A DNA stretch of 52,718 bases from Prochlorococcus sp. AG-673-L20 (GTDB lineage: Bacteria > Cyanobacteriota > Cyanobacteriia > PCC-6307 > Cyanobiaceae). This document shows, one piece after another, positions 45,721 through 52,718 of this stretch. The stretch covers positions 1-52,718 of the forward strand of contig QCTN01000009.1 of NCBI GenBank assembly GCA_003211135.1. Direction: 5' to 3'. The translations under genes and the position numbers were made by a program. Each line of letters opens with the position of its first letter. Positions within the stretch are counted from its first letter, which is position 1. Below the pieces are notes generated by a model. It did not search any database and was not told the origin of the DNA. It saw nothing but the letters and a program-made list of their open reading frames with translations.

Positions 45721-46614
45721 TCATACCCTCTTAGTCTTCTCAGTAAATGCCGCTAAGATCCTTGAAAATATATTTACAGAAAGGATAGACAACACAAGGA
45801 TGAACGAGGCGGCCCAAGCAAGTTTATTTTGAGCATCATATGGTTCTAAAGCAAAATTATAAATTAAAACTGCAAGAGATCCCATTTCATAGAACAAATC
45901 ACCAAACCCAGTTATGTAGTAGTAAGAGAATAAAGCTGTAAAAATTAATGGAGCTGTTTCTCCCGCAGCCCTAGCTATCCCAAGGACTACACCAGTAGCT
46001 ATAGAGCGAAAGGCAGAAGGTAAGGTTATGTTTAATATTGTTGTATACATACTCGCTCCAACTCCAAGAGAGGCATACCTTAATTCGTTTGGTACTAACT
46101 TTAAACCCTCATCAGTCGTTTTTATCACAGTAGGCAACATCAATATTGAGAGTGCCATCCCTCCAGCCAAGCCACTATACATACTTCCAAATAAGATTTT
46201 AGTTGAAACGATTAAGGCATATATAAATACACCCGCAATTATTGAAGGAACACCAGCTAAAACATTAACTCCAAATCTAATAAACCTTGAAAAAGGTCCT
46301 CCTTTTGAATATTCAGCTAGATATATACCACCCCCGACACCTACTGGTATCGCAATAATTGAAGCAATGGTAGTAATTATTAAAGTCCCGATTAAAGCAG
46401 GGTTAATTCCACCTGCATCTAAATCATCTCCAGGAGGGTTGGGCTCTAAAGTAAATAGCTCAGGGGTTATCTGTGCTCCACCTTTTATAAGAATATAAGT
46501 TACCAAAAATATCAAAGGAAGTACCGCTATAACTACACAAATTAAAGACAAAAAGGTAAAGACTTTATCTCCTATATTTCGAGATGAATTTCTCTGGTAA
46601 AAAAGTGAATTCAT
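45721..46614 (-). CDS. pstA: Phosphate ABC transporter permease PstA
   Basis: Inner-membrane permease of 297 residues with six membrane segments. The PstA signature is visible in [11 protein letters not shown] near residue 100 and in the cytoplasmic coupling loop [20 protein letters not shown] (about 178-197). It forms the channel with PstC. It follows pstC by five bases. Confidence 0.95.
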   Translation of the reverse strand: MNSLFYQRNSSRNIGDKVFTFLSLICVVIAVLPLIFLVTYILIKGGAQITPELFTLEPNPPGDDLDAGGINPALIGTLIITTIASIIAIPVGVGGGIYLAEYSKGGPFSRFIRFGVNVLAGVPSIIAGVFIYALIVSTKILFGSMYSGLAGGMALSILMLPTVIKTTDEGLKLVPNELRYASLGVGASMYTTILNITLPSAFRSIATGVVLGIARAAGETAPLIFTALFSYYYITGFGDLFYEMGSLAVLIYNFALEPYDAQNKLAWAASFILVLSILSVNIFSRILAAFTEKTKRV

Positions 46615-46619
46615 AATAT

Positions 46620-47567
46620 CTAATATTTGAGACTAAATTTCTTAACTAGCAATTGAGCAAAGATATTTACCACCAAAGACAAAATCATCAGAACAAATGC
46701 TGCGTAAAACAATGAGGAAACTTGACTTCCATCAGCTTCTCCAAATTGATTTGCGAGCATGGAGGAAATAGTATATCCAGGAGATAATAAAGACCAACTA
46801 AATGCATTAGAGTTTCCGATAATCATTGTGACAGCCATAGTTTCTCCCATGGCCCTACCTAAAGCTAATAGAACTCCAGCCATAATTCCTGATAATGCAG
46901 CTGGCAAAATTACTGAAAAAATTGTTTTCCACCTACTAGCACCAATTCCATAGGACGCATTTCTAAGTTTTTTAGGAACTTGATTCAAAGAGTCCCTAGC
47001 AATAGAGGTCACTATGGGCAAAAGCATTACGACTAAAATTAATATTGCCAGCAGGGAATTCCTGCCAGTAGGTTCTGTACTAAATAAAGGAACCCAGCCA
47101 AAGAAATTATGTAAAAAGACAAAAAAGTCTCTAAAAAAAGGTTCCATCACAAATATTGCCCATAATCCCAAGACAACTGAAGGTATAGCAGCTAAAAGTT
47201 CAACAAAAGATCCTATTATTTCTCTAAAGACTTTAGGAACAAAGTCTTCAGTAATAAATATTGCGGTTCCTACCCCCAATGGAATAGTTATCAATAATGA
47301 AAGAAAAGAGGTTATTAATGTTCCATATATTGCAGTAAATGCTCCATATTCATCTTTTACAGGATTCCATTCAGAGGTCACAAGAAACTTTAGACCATAC
47401 CTTGAGAATGATTCAAATGACTGAAAAAAGACTACTAAAACTATTCCTAAAAGTAAGATCGCTACAAAACTAGACAAGACTAGAGCGGTATTCTTAAAAA
47501 TAACATCTATATTTTTTTCAATCCCGAATCTTTTTCGATTCTTGAAAAGAGCTAATTTCTCTTCCAT
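46620..47567 (-). CDS. pstC: Phosphate ABC transporter permease PstC
   Basis: Inner-membrane permease of 315 residues, six membrane segments after a ~25-residue cytoplasmic N-terminus. PstC features include SEWNPVKDEYGAFTAIYGTL (about residues 85-104) and the EAA-type loop PKKLRNASYGIGASRWKTIF, followed by ALGRAMGETMAVTMIIGN. It is separated from pstS by a 105-base gap. Confidence 0.95.
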   Translation of the reverse strand: MEEKLALFKNRKRFGIEKNIDVIFKNTALVLSSFVAILLLGIVLVVFFQSFESFSRYGLKFLVTSEWNPVKDEYGAFTAIYGTLITSFLSLLITIPLGVGTAIFITEDFVPKVFREIIGSFVELLAAIPSVVLGLWAIFVMEPFFRDFFVFLHNFFGWVPLFSTEPTGRNSLLAILILVVMLLPIVTSIARDSLNQVPKKLRNASYGIGASRWKTIFSVILPAALSGIMAGVLLALGRAMGETMAVTMIIGNSNAFSWSLLSPGYTISSMLANQFGEADGSQVSSLFYAAFVLMILSLVVNIFAQLLVKKFSLKY

Positions 47568-47672
47568 TAAAAAAAGAATATCTTTATAAATCTACTACTA
47601 AATGAACTAAAAGACTTTAAGAGTGGTTAAAGGAATACGAAAGTCATGATAATTTGAAATCTAAAAAAATAT

Positions 47673-48644
47673 TTATCTACCTATTCTTCGAACAGCCTCA
47701 ATTGATTTTTTTAAAATTTCTCCTTTCAAGGGAACGAAACCCAAGGCAGGAGCTTTATCTTGGTATTCATCACTGAGTAATTTATAGAATGTATCTTGAA
47801 TTGCCTTAGTATTCCTGCCATTACCTTTTTCATAAGCAAGTATCCAAGTTAAGGTTGCTATTGGATAAGCTCCTTTAGCAGTGGGGTTTGGATTTTTACC
47901 GGCCAAGTTATTATCAAGCTTTATTCCATTTAAAGCTATTGCGCCAGATTCAGTATTGGGGGTAACAAATTCACCAGAAAGATTTTGAAGTGCAGCAGCC
48001 TTAACATTACCTTTAATGTATGACTGGTTTACATAACCAATTGCGCCAGGGGTGTTTTGAATAACACCTGCAACACCAGAATTTCCTTTTGCTCCAACTC
48101 CCGAAGGCCATTTAACAGATTTACCAGTACCTAAATTCCAAGTTTTAGAGAAAGCCTCCATAGAATTTGTAAAAGCTTTAGTCGTGCCTGAACCATCAGA
48201 ACGATGCGCCCAAGTTAATTTACCTGACTTACATCCTAATTCCTTCCAATTTTTTATCATTCCCATTGCTACTTGAACAGCTTGTTCTTGTGTTAGTTTC
48301 AAGTCGCAATCATAGTTATATCCAAAAGCAATTGTGCCACCTACCATAGGTATTTGAACAAGTCCTCTAGTAACTTTTTTTATATCAGCTTCTTTCATTG
48401 GATCGTCAGAAGCTCCAAAATTCACAGTTTCATCTATGAAAGCTTTTCTTCCAGATCCAGAACCTACTGCTTGATAATTAACTCTAGGGCCTCCAGATTT
48501 AGCTAAGTCAAAAAACCACCTGGTATAAATTTTCGAAGGAAATGATGCACCAGCACCACTCAATCTTTTTGAAGCCATCGCAGATGGAGAAAGTATTAAT
48601 GAAATTGCAGAAGAAAAAATGAAAGCTTTTTTGAAAAGGCCCAT
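47673..48644 (-). CDS. pstS: Phosphate-binding periplasmic protein PstS
   Basis: Substrate-binding protein of 323 residues. The signal peptide runs to about residue 24 (AISLILSPSAMA), followed by LSGAGASFPSKIYTRWF. Phosphate-binding residues lie in AVGSGSGRKAF, FGASDDPM and AHRSDGSGTTKAF. In marine picocyanobacteria pstS is induced by phosphate starvation; the 99-base upstream region contains scattered TTAA units but no clear tandem Pho box. It leads the pst operon. Confidence 0.97.
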   Translation of the reverse strand: MGLFKKAFIFSSAISLILSPSAMASKRLSGAGASFPSKIYTRWFFDLAKSGGPRVNYQAVGSGSGRKAFIDETVNFGASDDPMKEADIKKVTRGLVQIPMVGGTIAFGYNYDCDLKLTQEQAVQVAMGMIKNWKELGCKSGKLTWAHRSDGSGTTKAFTNSMEAFSKTWNLGTGKSVKWPSGVGAKGNSGVAGVIQNTPGAIGYVNQSYIKGNVKAAALQNLSGEFVTPNTESGAIALNGIKLDNNLAGKNPNPTAKGAYPIATLTWILAYEKGNGRNTKAIQDTFYKLLSDEYQDKAPALGFVPLKGEILKKSIEAVRRIGR

Positions 48645-48743
48645 TATTTGATGAGAATTGTGTTTGTTAAATATTAAGATAATTTACTGACTTAAAGTAA
48701 TTTAAAAATTGAAAGAAAATAACATCTAATTATTTTGATATAT

Positions 48744-49799
48744 CTATTTCAAAAGCTCAACTGAAACCACAAGATTTCCTAAAAGTCTATTAAGGGTAGT
48801 TAGTTGTTCCTTACTTCCAAAAGCAATTAATACCTGACCTGGCTGAAGTAAAAAATCACCCCCAGGATTAGTTATTAACTTTTCATCTTCTTTTATTGCC
48901 AATATTTTAGCTCCACTCTTTTTACCTATTCCAAGCTCTAAAAGAGTTATCTTTTCTGCAGTTTCAAAAAGGCTAATATCATTACTCAATTCAAATTCTT
49001 CAATTTCACATTCACTTCCTGCCAATAAATCTAAGAAGTCAATAGCTATTGGTCTTAAAGCCATTGAAGCCATAGCTCTTCCAGCTGCAATGTAAGGGCT
49101 TACAACTATACTTGCACCAGCTAATCTCAATTTACTCGCAGCTTCTTCAGTTCCAGCTCTTGCAATTACTCTTATAGAACTTCTTATTCCTTTAGCACTT
49201 AAAACAACATATAAGTTAGCAGCATCATTAGGTAAAGTAACAACCAAACTTTTGCATTTATCTAATCCAGCTAACTTTAAAGTTTCATCAAGAGTTGCAT
49301 CGGCACAAAGAACTTCTAATCCATTATCTTCAGCAATCTTTTTTCTATCTTCATCGCTTTCTACAACAATAATAGGAATATTTTGTGTTTTTATTTGATT
49401 AGATATTTCCTGACCTACCCTCCCATATCCGCACAAAATTACATGATTTTCCATTTTTCTAAGAATTCTTTTAAAACGTAATTCATTTACTCTTTGAAAA
49501 TAGCCGGATTCGAATAATCTAACAGCTTTTTGAAAGGTAAATTGAATAAAAATTATTCCACCAACGATTATTAGAACAGTGATAATTCTGCCTTCAGGAC
49601 TTAAAGTTTGAACTTCGCCAAAACCAATAGTGGTTATGGTGATAAGAACCATCCATAAGCAATCACCCCAATCCCATCCCTCTGTAATTCGATACCCAAT
49701 AGCACCTAAAAAAAACAGAAAGAATAAAGAATAAATAAAACCAAACCAAGGCCTTAAGTAGTCTTTAATAAAATAGAACTCGAATAATCTAAGTTTCAT
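48744..49799 (-). CDS. Potassium channel with RCK (TrkA-N/TrkA-C) domains
   Basis: A 351-residue two-membrane-helix channel: TM1 at about residues 18-38, pore with filter TIGFGE (57-62), TM2 at about 69-90. The cytoplasmic part starts an RCK domain at VILCGYGRVGQEI (about 115-127), with the acidic nucleotide-site VVESD, and ends in a TrkA-C domain. The filter TIGFGE is a variant of the common TVGYGD, also seen in prokaryotic K+ channels. It lies upstream of pstS on the same strand. Confidence 0.88.
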   Translation of the reverse strand: MKLRLFEFYFIKDYLRPWFGFIYSLFFLFFLGAIGYRITEGWDWGDCLWMVLITITTIGFGEVQTLSPEGRIITVLIIVGGIIFIQFTFQKAVRLFESGYFQRVNELRFKRILRKMENHVILCGYGRVGQEISNQIKTQNIPIIVVESDEDRKKIAEDNGLEVLCADATLDETLKLAGLDKCKSLVVTLPNDAANLYVVLSAKGIRSSIRVIARAGTEEAASKLRLAGASIVVSPYIAAGRAMASMALRPIAIDFLDLLAGSECEIEEFELSNDISLFETAEKITLLELGIGKKSGAKILAIKEDEKLITNPGGDFLLQPGQVLIAFGSKEQLTTLNRLLGNLVVSVELLK

Positions 49800-49848
49800 A
49801 TTTCCTATTATCGTTAACTATTTAAAAATTTCACAATATTTTTTTATT

Positions 49849-49962
49849 ATGTATTTAAAAGAATTTATTAATTTTGTGAAATACATATTTAGTCGGATAT
49901 TAATATTTATTTTTGTAGCATTCTGCATTAAGCAAATGCTTTCTGTTTCAGGTGTAATTTAA
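49849..49962 (+). CDS. Small membrane peptide of unknown function
   Basis: Thirty-seven residues, MYLKEFINFVKYIFSRILIF then a hydrophobic stretch and KQMLSVSGVI. Probably one membrane helix with a basic amphipathic N-terminus. It is divergent from the K+ channel gene. No family recognised; coding is plausible, not certain. Confidence 0.4.
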   Translation: MYLKEFINFVKYIFSRILIFIFVAFCIKQMLSVSGVI

Positions 49963-49979
49963 ATCTCTCAAAACAATTT

Positions 49980-50111
49980 TTATTGTTTTACTTTTACTGA
50001 CTCAATTAAAAAATCAGAAGCTGATCTCAACCAGTCAGCTACAGTCAAACGCAAATCAGGCTGAGAATATACTAAAGCGACAATAATCGCAACTAAAATT
50101 ATTTTCACCAT
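49980..50111 (-). CDS. Small membrane-anchored protein of unknown function
   Basis: Forty-three residues beginning MVKIILVAIIVALVYSQPDL. A short hydrophobic N-terminus is followed by an amphipathic helix (RLTVADWLRSASDFLIESV) and a basic end. It could be an uncleaved signal anchor. The helix-plus-anchor design is common among picocyanobacterial small proteins, but I know no function. Converges on the 37-residue ORF with 17 bases between stops. Confidence 0.5.
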   Translation of the reverse strand: MVKIILVAIIVALVYSQPDLRLTVADWLRSASDFLIESVKVKQ

Positions 50112-50197
50112 GAGTCTTCAAATATTCTTTTGAATTAAAGCACATCTATAAAGTAAAAAGAACCTTAACTAAATAAAAAACAGACTAATTACCTAAA

Positions 50198-50551
50198 TTA
50201 TATTTTCTCTAATTGATTAAATAAATATTCTACTCTTCTTAAATTTACTCCTAAATCTGATTGGCCTAATCTTGCTGCTGATCTTATTTGGATTATTCCT
50301 TTGGACCTATCAACATAACTTCTTGCATCGAGTTTTAAAATCTCAAGATCATCTGGAAATCTGAATATTGCACTTCTGCAAACACCTCTCCAGTAATTTT
50401 TACCACTCTCAAGAACTTCAGTTCTAGGTAAAACTTCAGCTAAAGAAACGAGTTGAATAAATTTCTGATCAACATTTATTAGTTTCTTTTCAACTAAAAC
50501 ACTATTTAAGGGGTTTGTTACTGGAGCAAGTCCTTGAGCAGTAAAAGTCAT
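50198..50551 (-). CDS. DUF1499 family protein
   Basis: A 117-residue soluble protein. The C-terminal block IIQIRSAARLGQSDLGVNLRRVE (about residues 86-108, here split for reading: IIQIRSAARLG and QSDLGVNLRRVE) is diagnostic of DUF1499, along with VCRSAIFRFPDDLEI in the middle. The function of this family is not established. It stands alone with ordinary gaps on each side. Confidence 0.8.
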   Translation of the reverse strand: MTFTAQGLAPVTNPLNSVLVEKKLINVDQKFIQLVSLAEVLPRTEVLESGKNYWRGVCRSAIFRFPDDLEILKLDARSYVDRSKGIIQIRSAARLGQSDLGVNLRRVEYLFNQLEKI

Positions 50552-50669
50552 ATTTTTAAAAAATTATTCTAATGTTCTAATAGATTTCTAATGCAAAGTG
50601 AGAGCAAAAAGAAAAATTAATTTTCCTGAACTAATAGATCTTTCTTAAACAAATTATTATTTATAAATT

Positions 50670-50807
50670 TCAAAACTTAAGATTTTTTATAATCTTTTTT
50701 GATAAGGAGGGTTGCCTACTCTGATTAATTTTCAATTTTCTTATCCAAAACACAACTCCAATTAATAAAAGGAGTTCAATCATTATTCCTAAAACAACAG
50801 GATTCAT
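50670..50807 (-). CDS. Small single-pass membrane protein
   Basis: Forty-five residues, MNPVVLGIMIELLLLIGVVF then WIRKLKINQSRQPSLSKKII and a short tail. One membrane helix with a basic cytoplasmic end. It shares its first residues (MNP) and location with the next ORF, but nothing else. It follows the 29-residue ORF by two bases, so they are probably on the same transcript. Confidence 0.45.
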   Translation of the reverse strand: MNPVVLGIMIELLLLIGVVFWIRKLKINQSRQPSLSKKIIKNLKF

Positions 50808-50809
50808 TA

Positions 50810-50899
50810 TTATATTTCCTTATTTTTCTTTTTAGATCCCTCAATATAAGGAACAAGAATATTTAATAACCACTTTTTAAAAGAATTTATTGGATTCAT
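50810..50899 (-). CDS. Very small amphipathic ORF
   Basis: Twenty-nine residues, MNPINSFKKWLLNILVPYIE then GSKKKNKEI. An amphipathic helix and a lysine-rich tail. It starts three bases after the stop of the 127-residue membrane protein and ends two bases before the next ORF, and this tight packing is the main argument that it is translated. Confidence 0.4.
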   Translation of the reverse strand: MNPINSFKKWLLNILVPYIEGSKKKNKEI

Positions 50900-50902
50900 T
50901 AT

Positions 50903-51286
50903 TTACTTATCTTTCCTCCACAAGCTTCTTCCTTTAATAAGATCTTCAATATTAGGCCAGGCTGCTATTAATTCTTTAAGGGCTTTTCTATTTGGAGTAT
51001 AAAAAATACATGAGAATGCACTAATTAAATAAATAATGAACCAGACTTTATTTTCTGAATAAGCTAAAAAGAATGAGAATATAAAACTTCCAATAAAGAA
51101 AAAGAAAAATAATCTATTTATTACTTCAAGAGAGGTTCTTTTAAGTCTGTAAAATCTTTTGTTTTTATTATTGATATCAGAATTAGCATCAAACTTATTT
51201 TCATATGAATTAATTATTTCCTCCTCAAGAATCTCATCATAATCTAGTTTTCCAGTTGGATTAGAATTATTTGACTTACTACTCAT
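50903..51286 (-). CDS. Hypothetical membrane protein
   Basis: A 127-residue protein with an acidic, polar N-terminus (about residues 1-55) and two membrane helices (about 58-74 FFFFFFIGSFIFSFFLAY and 80-93), then a short cytoplasmic domain with WPNIEDLIKGRSLWRKD. It resembles small cyanobacterial/plastid membrane proteins in design, but I assign no family. Confidence 0.6.
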   Translation of the reverse strand: MSSKSNNSNPTGKLDYDEILEEEIINSYENKFDANSDINNKNKRFYRLKRTSLEVINRLFFFFFIGSFIFSFFLAYSENKVWFIIYLISAFSCIFYTPNRKALKELIAAWPNIEDLIKGRSLWRKDK

Positions 51287-51408
51287 AAACTTTTTATCAA
51301 CTATCTAAATTCTCTAAATATTATAGATCTTAGTCAGAAAAAATTTAAGTCAAAATTTTACATGCTTCAAATTAGACAAAAAGGTCATGTTTTTGAAAAT
51401 ACTCAAAA

Positions 51409-51555
51409 ATGCTTCTATTTATAAATAAAACATTACTTAAAATATTCTTTTTGATTTTTTCAATTCTTAGGATCATCGATAAGACTGGATTCTTTTTGAT
51501 TTTTAGCAATCAAATAATTGAAGGGCAATACTGTATTATCAAGCTAAAATATTAA
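51409..51555 (+). CDS. Possible small hydrophobic ORF
   Basis: Forty-eight residues, MLLFINKTLLKIFFLIFSIL then a polar turn and a second hydrophobic stretch. AT-rich DNA easily produces such frames by chance, and there is no clear ribosome-binding site. It lies in the 283-base stretch (51287-51569) that otherwise contains nothing I recognise. Confidence 0.25.
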   Translation: MLLFINKTLLKIFFLIFSILRIIDKTGFFLIFSNQIIEGQYCIIKLKY

Positions 51556-51569
51556 AAATTTTAAATTAC

Positions 51570-51881
51570 ATGCAAAGATATTTAATTTCTTATGAATTTG
51601 CAGACGGTGAAGATCAAGAAGAAGGAGGAGAAATGCTTATTAATTGGTATGAATCCGGAGGACCTCAAAATAGACCTGAAAACTATGAAGTTCATTCATG
51701 GATTTTTATGATCCAAAATGGCATTGGTCATTCCGTTGTTAGTGCAGATTCTTTAGAAACAATTTGGAAACAATGGCATCCATGGAGAAGACTTATGGAT
51801 ATTAATATTCAACCTTGTTTAGATCTTGATGAAACAGTGTCTTTATTTAAGAAGGAAAAAATGAATACTCGCATGGATTAA
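51570..51881 (+). CDS. DUF3303-like small protein
   Basis: A 103-residue protein beginning MQRYLISYEFADGEDQEEGG. The order of an N-terminal strand, a YESGGPQNRPENYEVHSWIF segment and WKQWHPWRRLMDINIQPCLD resembles DUF3303, a small ferredoxin-like alpha-beta fold. The match is by eye and moderate. No function is established. Monocistronic. Confidence 0.6.
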   Translation: MQRYLISYEFADGEDQEEGGEMLINWYESGGPQNRPENYEVHSWIFMIQNGIGHSVVSADSLETIWKQWHPWRRLMDINIQPCLDLDETVSLFKKEKMNTRMD

Positions 51882-51979
51882 AAAAAAGCATTTAGAAGTT
51901 TATTCTAAATTTTCTTTTAGTAGCCATCAATACGTCATACATATCTAGCTGCGTTAAAAAAGGTTAGAAAAAATTTTCC

Positions 51980-52174
51980 ATGATGTTTGATTCTTATCAC
52001 ATTTATTTTAAAGGAGAAATTCTTTTTAAAAACCTTAGTAAGGATGAGTTTGAATTCGTTTGGGGCAAACTTTATATTTCCTACATAAATGCCTTAGACC
52101 AGGAACTTACCTTTGAGATAATTAGTGAAAAGAATATTAAAGAGTCGGTTTATAATTTAGAACCATCTTATTGA
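51980..52174 (+). CDS. Small hypothetical protein
   Basis: Sixty-four residues starting MMFDSYHIYFKGEILFKNLS. It looks like a small alpha-beta protein (strand, helix DEFEFVWGKLY, strand). The second ATG is an equally possible start. No family recognised. It converges on the next gene with ten bases between stops. Confidence 0.55.
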   Translation: MMFDSYHIYFKGEILFKNLSKDEFEFVWGKLYISYINALDQELTFEIISEKNIKESVYNLEPSY

Positions 52175-52184
52175 TTTAATTGCT

Positions 52185-52427
52185 TTAGGAATAAAAGATA
52201 AAAAGTTTTTTATCCTCAATTTCACAATATTCTTTTTCTTCCTTACTGATATCAAGACTTAAATTTTTTGCCTCTTTCCCAACATTTAAATTATAAGTTT
52301 TAAGAATCTCATTTCCCTTAAAAAGAGCAGCAATACCAATATCCGTAATATACCAAACAAAATGAACTGTTTCACCTATTGGTTCCTCTTTTAAAGAGTC
52401 AAGTAGAAAACCATGAGTAGAGTTCAT
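52185..52427 (-). CDS. Small hypothetical protein
   Basis: Eighty residues, MNSTHGFLLDSLKEEPIGET onward, with alternating hydrophobic and polar stretches that suggest a beta-rich fold (VHFVWYITDIGIAALFKGNE). Acidic C-terminal half. No known domain. It follows the next gene on the same strand by 14 bases and may be co-transcribed with it. Confidence 0.55.
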   Translation of the reverse strand: MNSTHGFLLDSLKEEPIGETVHFVWYITDIGIAALFKGNEILKTYNLNVGKEAKNLSLDISKEEKEYCEIEDKKLFIFYS

Positions 52428-52441
52428 TTAATTAAACTGAT

Positions 52442-52678
52442 TTAATTGCCACCGTTGCAATATCTAACTGCTTCTGCATTATTACTACCATTTTTTACAA
52501 TTTCAGTTACACAATTATTAAATACTTTAGATTCTTTTTTTATAGAGCAAAATCCAAAAGCAATTGCCGCTAAAGCTACTGCAGATACAAAACTAGAACC
52601 AAGTTGAATAAAACCATAAGCAAACATGATTTTTTTCTTTCCACCGCATTTCTTCGAATCTTTTTTTTCTTCTGTCAT
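52442..52678 (-). CDS. Small membrane protein with paired cysteines
   Basis: Seventy-eight residues from MTEEKKDSKKCGGKKKIMFA. A basic N-terminus is followed by one membrane helix (GSSFVSAVALAAIAFGFCSI) and a C-terminal domain with two more cysteines (NNCVTEIV and RYCNGGN) that may form a disulfide. An ATG at 52697-52699 would add MIFKIIK and is less likely. No family recognised. Confidence 0.55.
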   Translation of the reverse strand: MTEEKKDSKKCGGKKKIMFAYGFIQLGSSFVSAVALAAIAFGFCSIKKESKVFNNCVTEIVKNGSNNAEAVRYCNGGN

Positions 52679-52718
52679 TTTAATTATTTTGAATATCAAA
52701 TTAATCTATTCGATTGAT

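Noticed and set aside
48645..48743. Pho box upstream of pstS
   Set aside because: Several TTAA units occur on the minus strand, but their spacings (10, 18, 7 bases) do not match the tandem 11-base arrangement; not strong enough to annotate.
1..52718. tRNA, rRNA, CRISPR array, insertion sequence, prophage or integration site
   Set aside because: None was recognised by eye: no transposase, integrase or Cas-like protein, no regularly spaced direct repeats, and no cloverleaf-like sequence in the intergenic gaps. A covariance-model search would be needed to exclude a divergent RNA gene.

Overview
The window is strongly AT-rich, gene-dense, and carries genes diagnostic of an oxygenic picocyanobacterium: petN, psb29/thf1, chlP (geranylgeranyl reductase), pcyA, ccsA, sipA, a class II FBPase/SBPase and a DevBCA exporter. 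Very short intergenic gaps, reduced gene lengths, extreme AT bias and many tiny membrane or helical ORFs fit a high-light-adapted Prochlorococcus. I infer the genus from gene content and style; no database was searched.

Layout. 1-4.9 kb: central carbon and tetrapyrrole genes (glgC 5' part, hemA, glpX on the minus strand; rpe divergent) plus ccsA. 5.0-8.8 kb: an LptB-type ATPase, a DUF309 protein, typA/bipA and a VanY-like carboxypeptidase. 8.9-15 kb: chlP, glyS, ferredoxin-sulfite reductase and a VanX-like dipeptidase. 15-20 kb: recG, an unrecognised 350-residue protein, tsf and rpsB; the rpsB leader contains a clear H-type pseudoknot. 20.1-24.9 kb: a glycosyltransferase, a small basic protein, and the tight cluster pcyA-devB-devC-devA. 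24.9-31.1 kb: two M16 peptidase-like subunits, sipA, ftsH, clpP, psb29 and petN.

31.2-37.9 kb is the accessory-looking part: a run of small proteins of unknown function on both strands (helical hairpins, a lipoprotein, single-pass membrane peptides), a ribbon-helix-helix-like protein with an operator-like palindrome in its promoter, a zinc-ribbon/coiled-coil DUF2130 protein with a PD-(D/E)XK-like motif, and an orphan IF-2 N-domain protein. 37.9-43.7 kb is a four-gene DNA-repair operon (SNM1/MBL-type exonuclease, ATP-dependent DNA ligase, Lhr-type helicase, metallophosphoesterase) with overlapping or abutting junctions. 44.2-44.35 kb holds a probable small RNA with its own terminator on the minus strand. 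44.9-48.6 kb is the phosphate uptake operon pstS-pstC-pstA-pstB, followed by a K+ channel with an RCK domain and another set of small hypothetical or DUF genes to the right edge.

Most notable observations: the pseudoknot in the rpsB 5' UTR; the candidate sRNA at about 44.22-44.32 kb; the palindrome upstream of the RHH gene; the DUF2130 nuclease-like protein and orphan IF2_N gene next to the ligase/Lhr operon; a 14-bp perfect inverted repeat covering a start codon at 37.46 kb; and three convergent gene pairs whose stop codons interlock in one shared TTAA. No tRNA, rRNA, CRISPR array, insertion sequence or phage gene was recognised.
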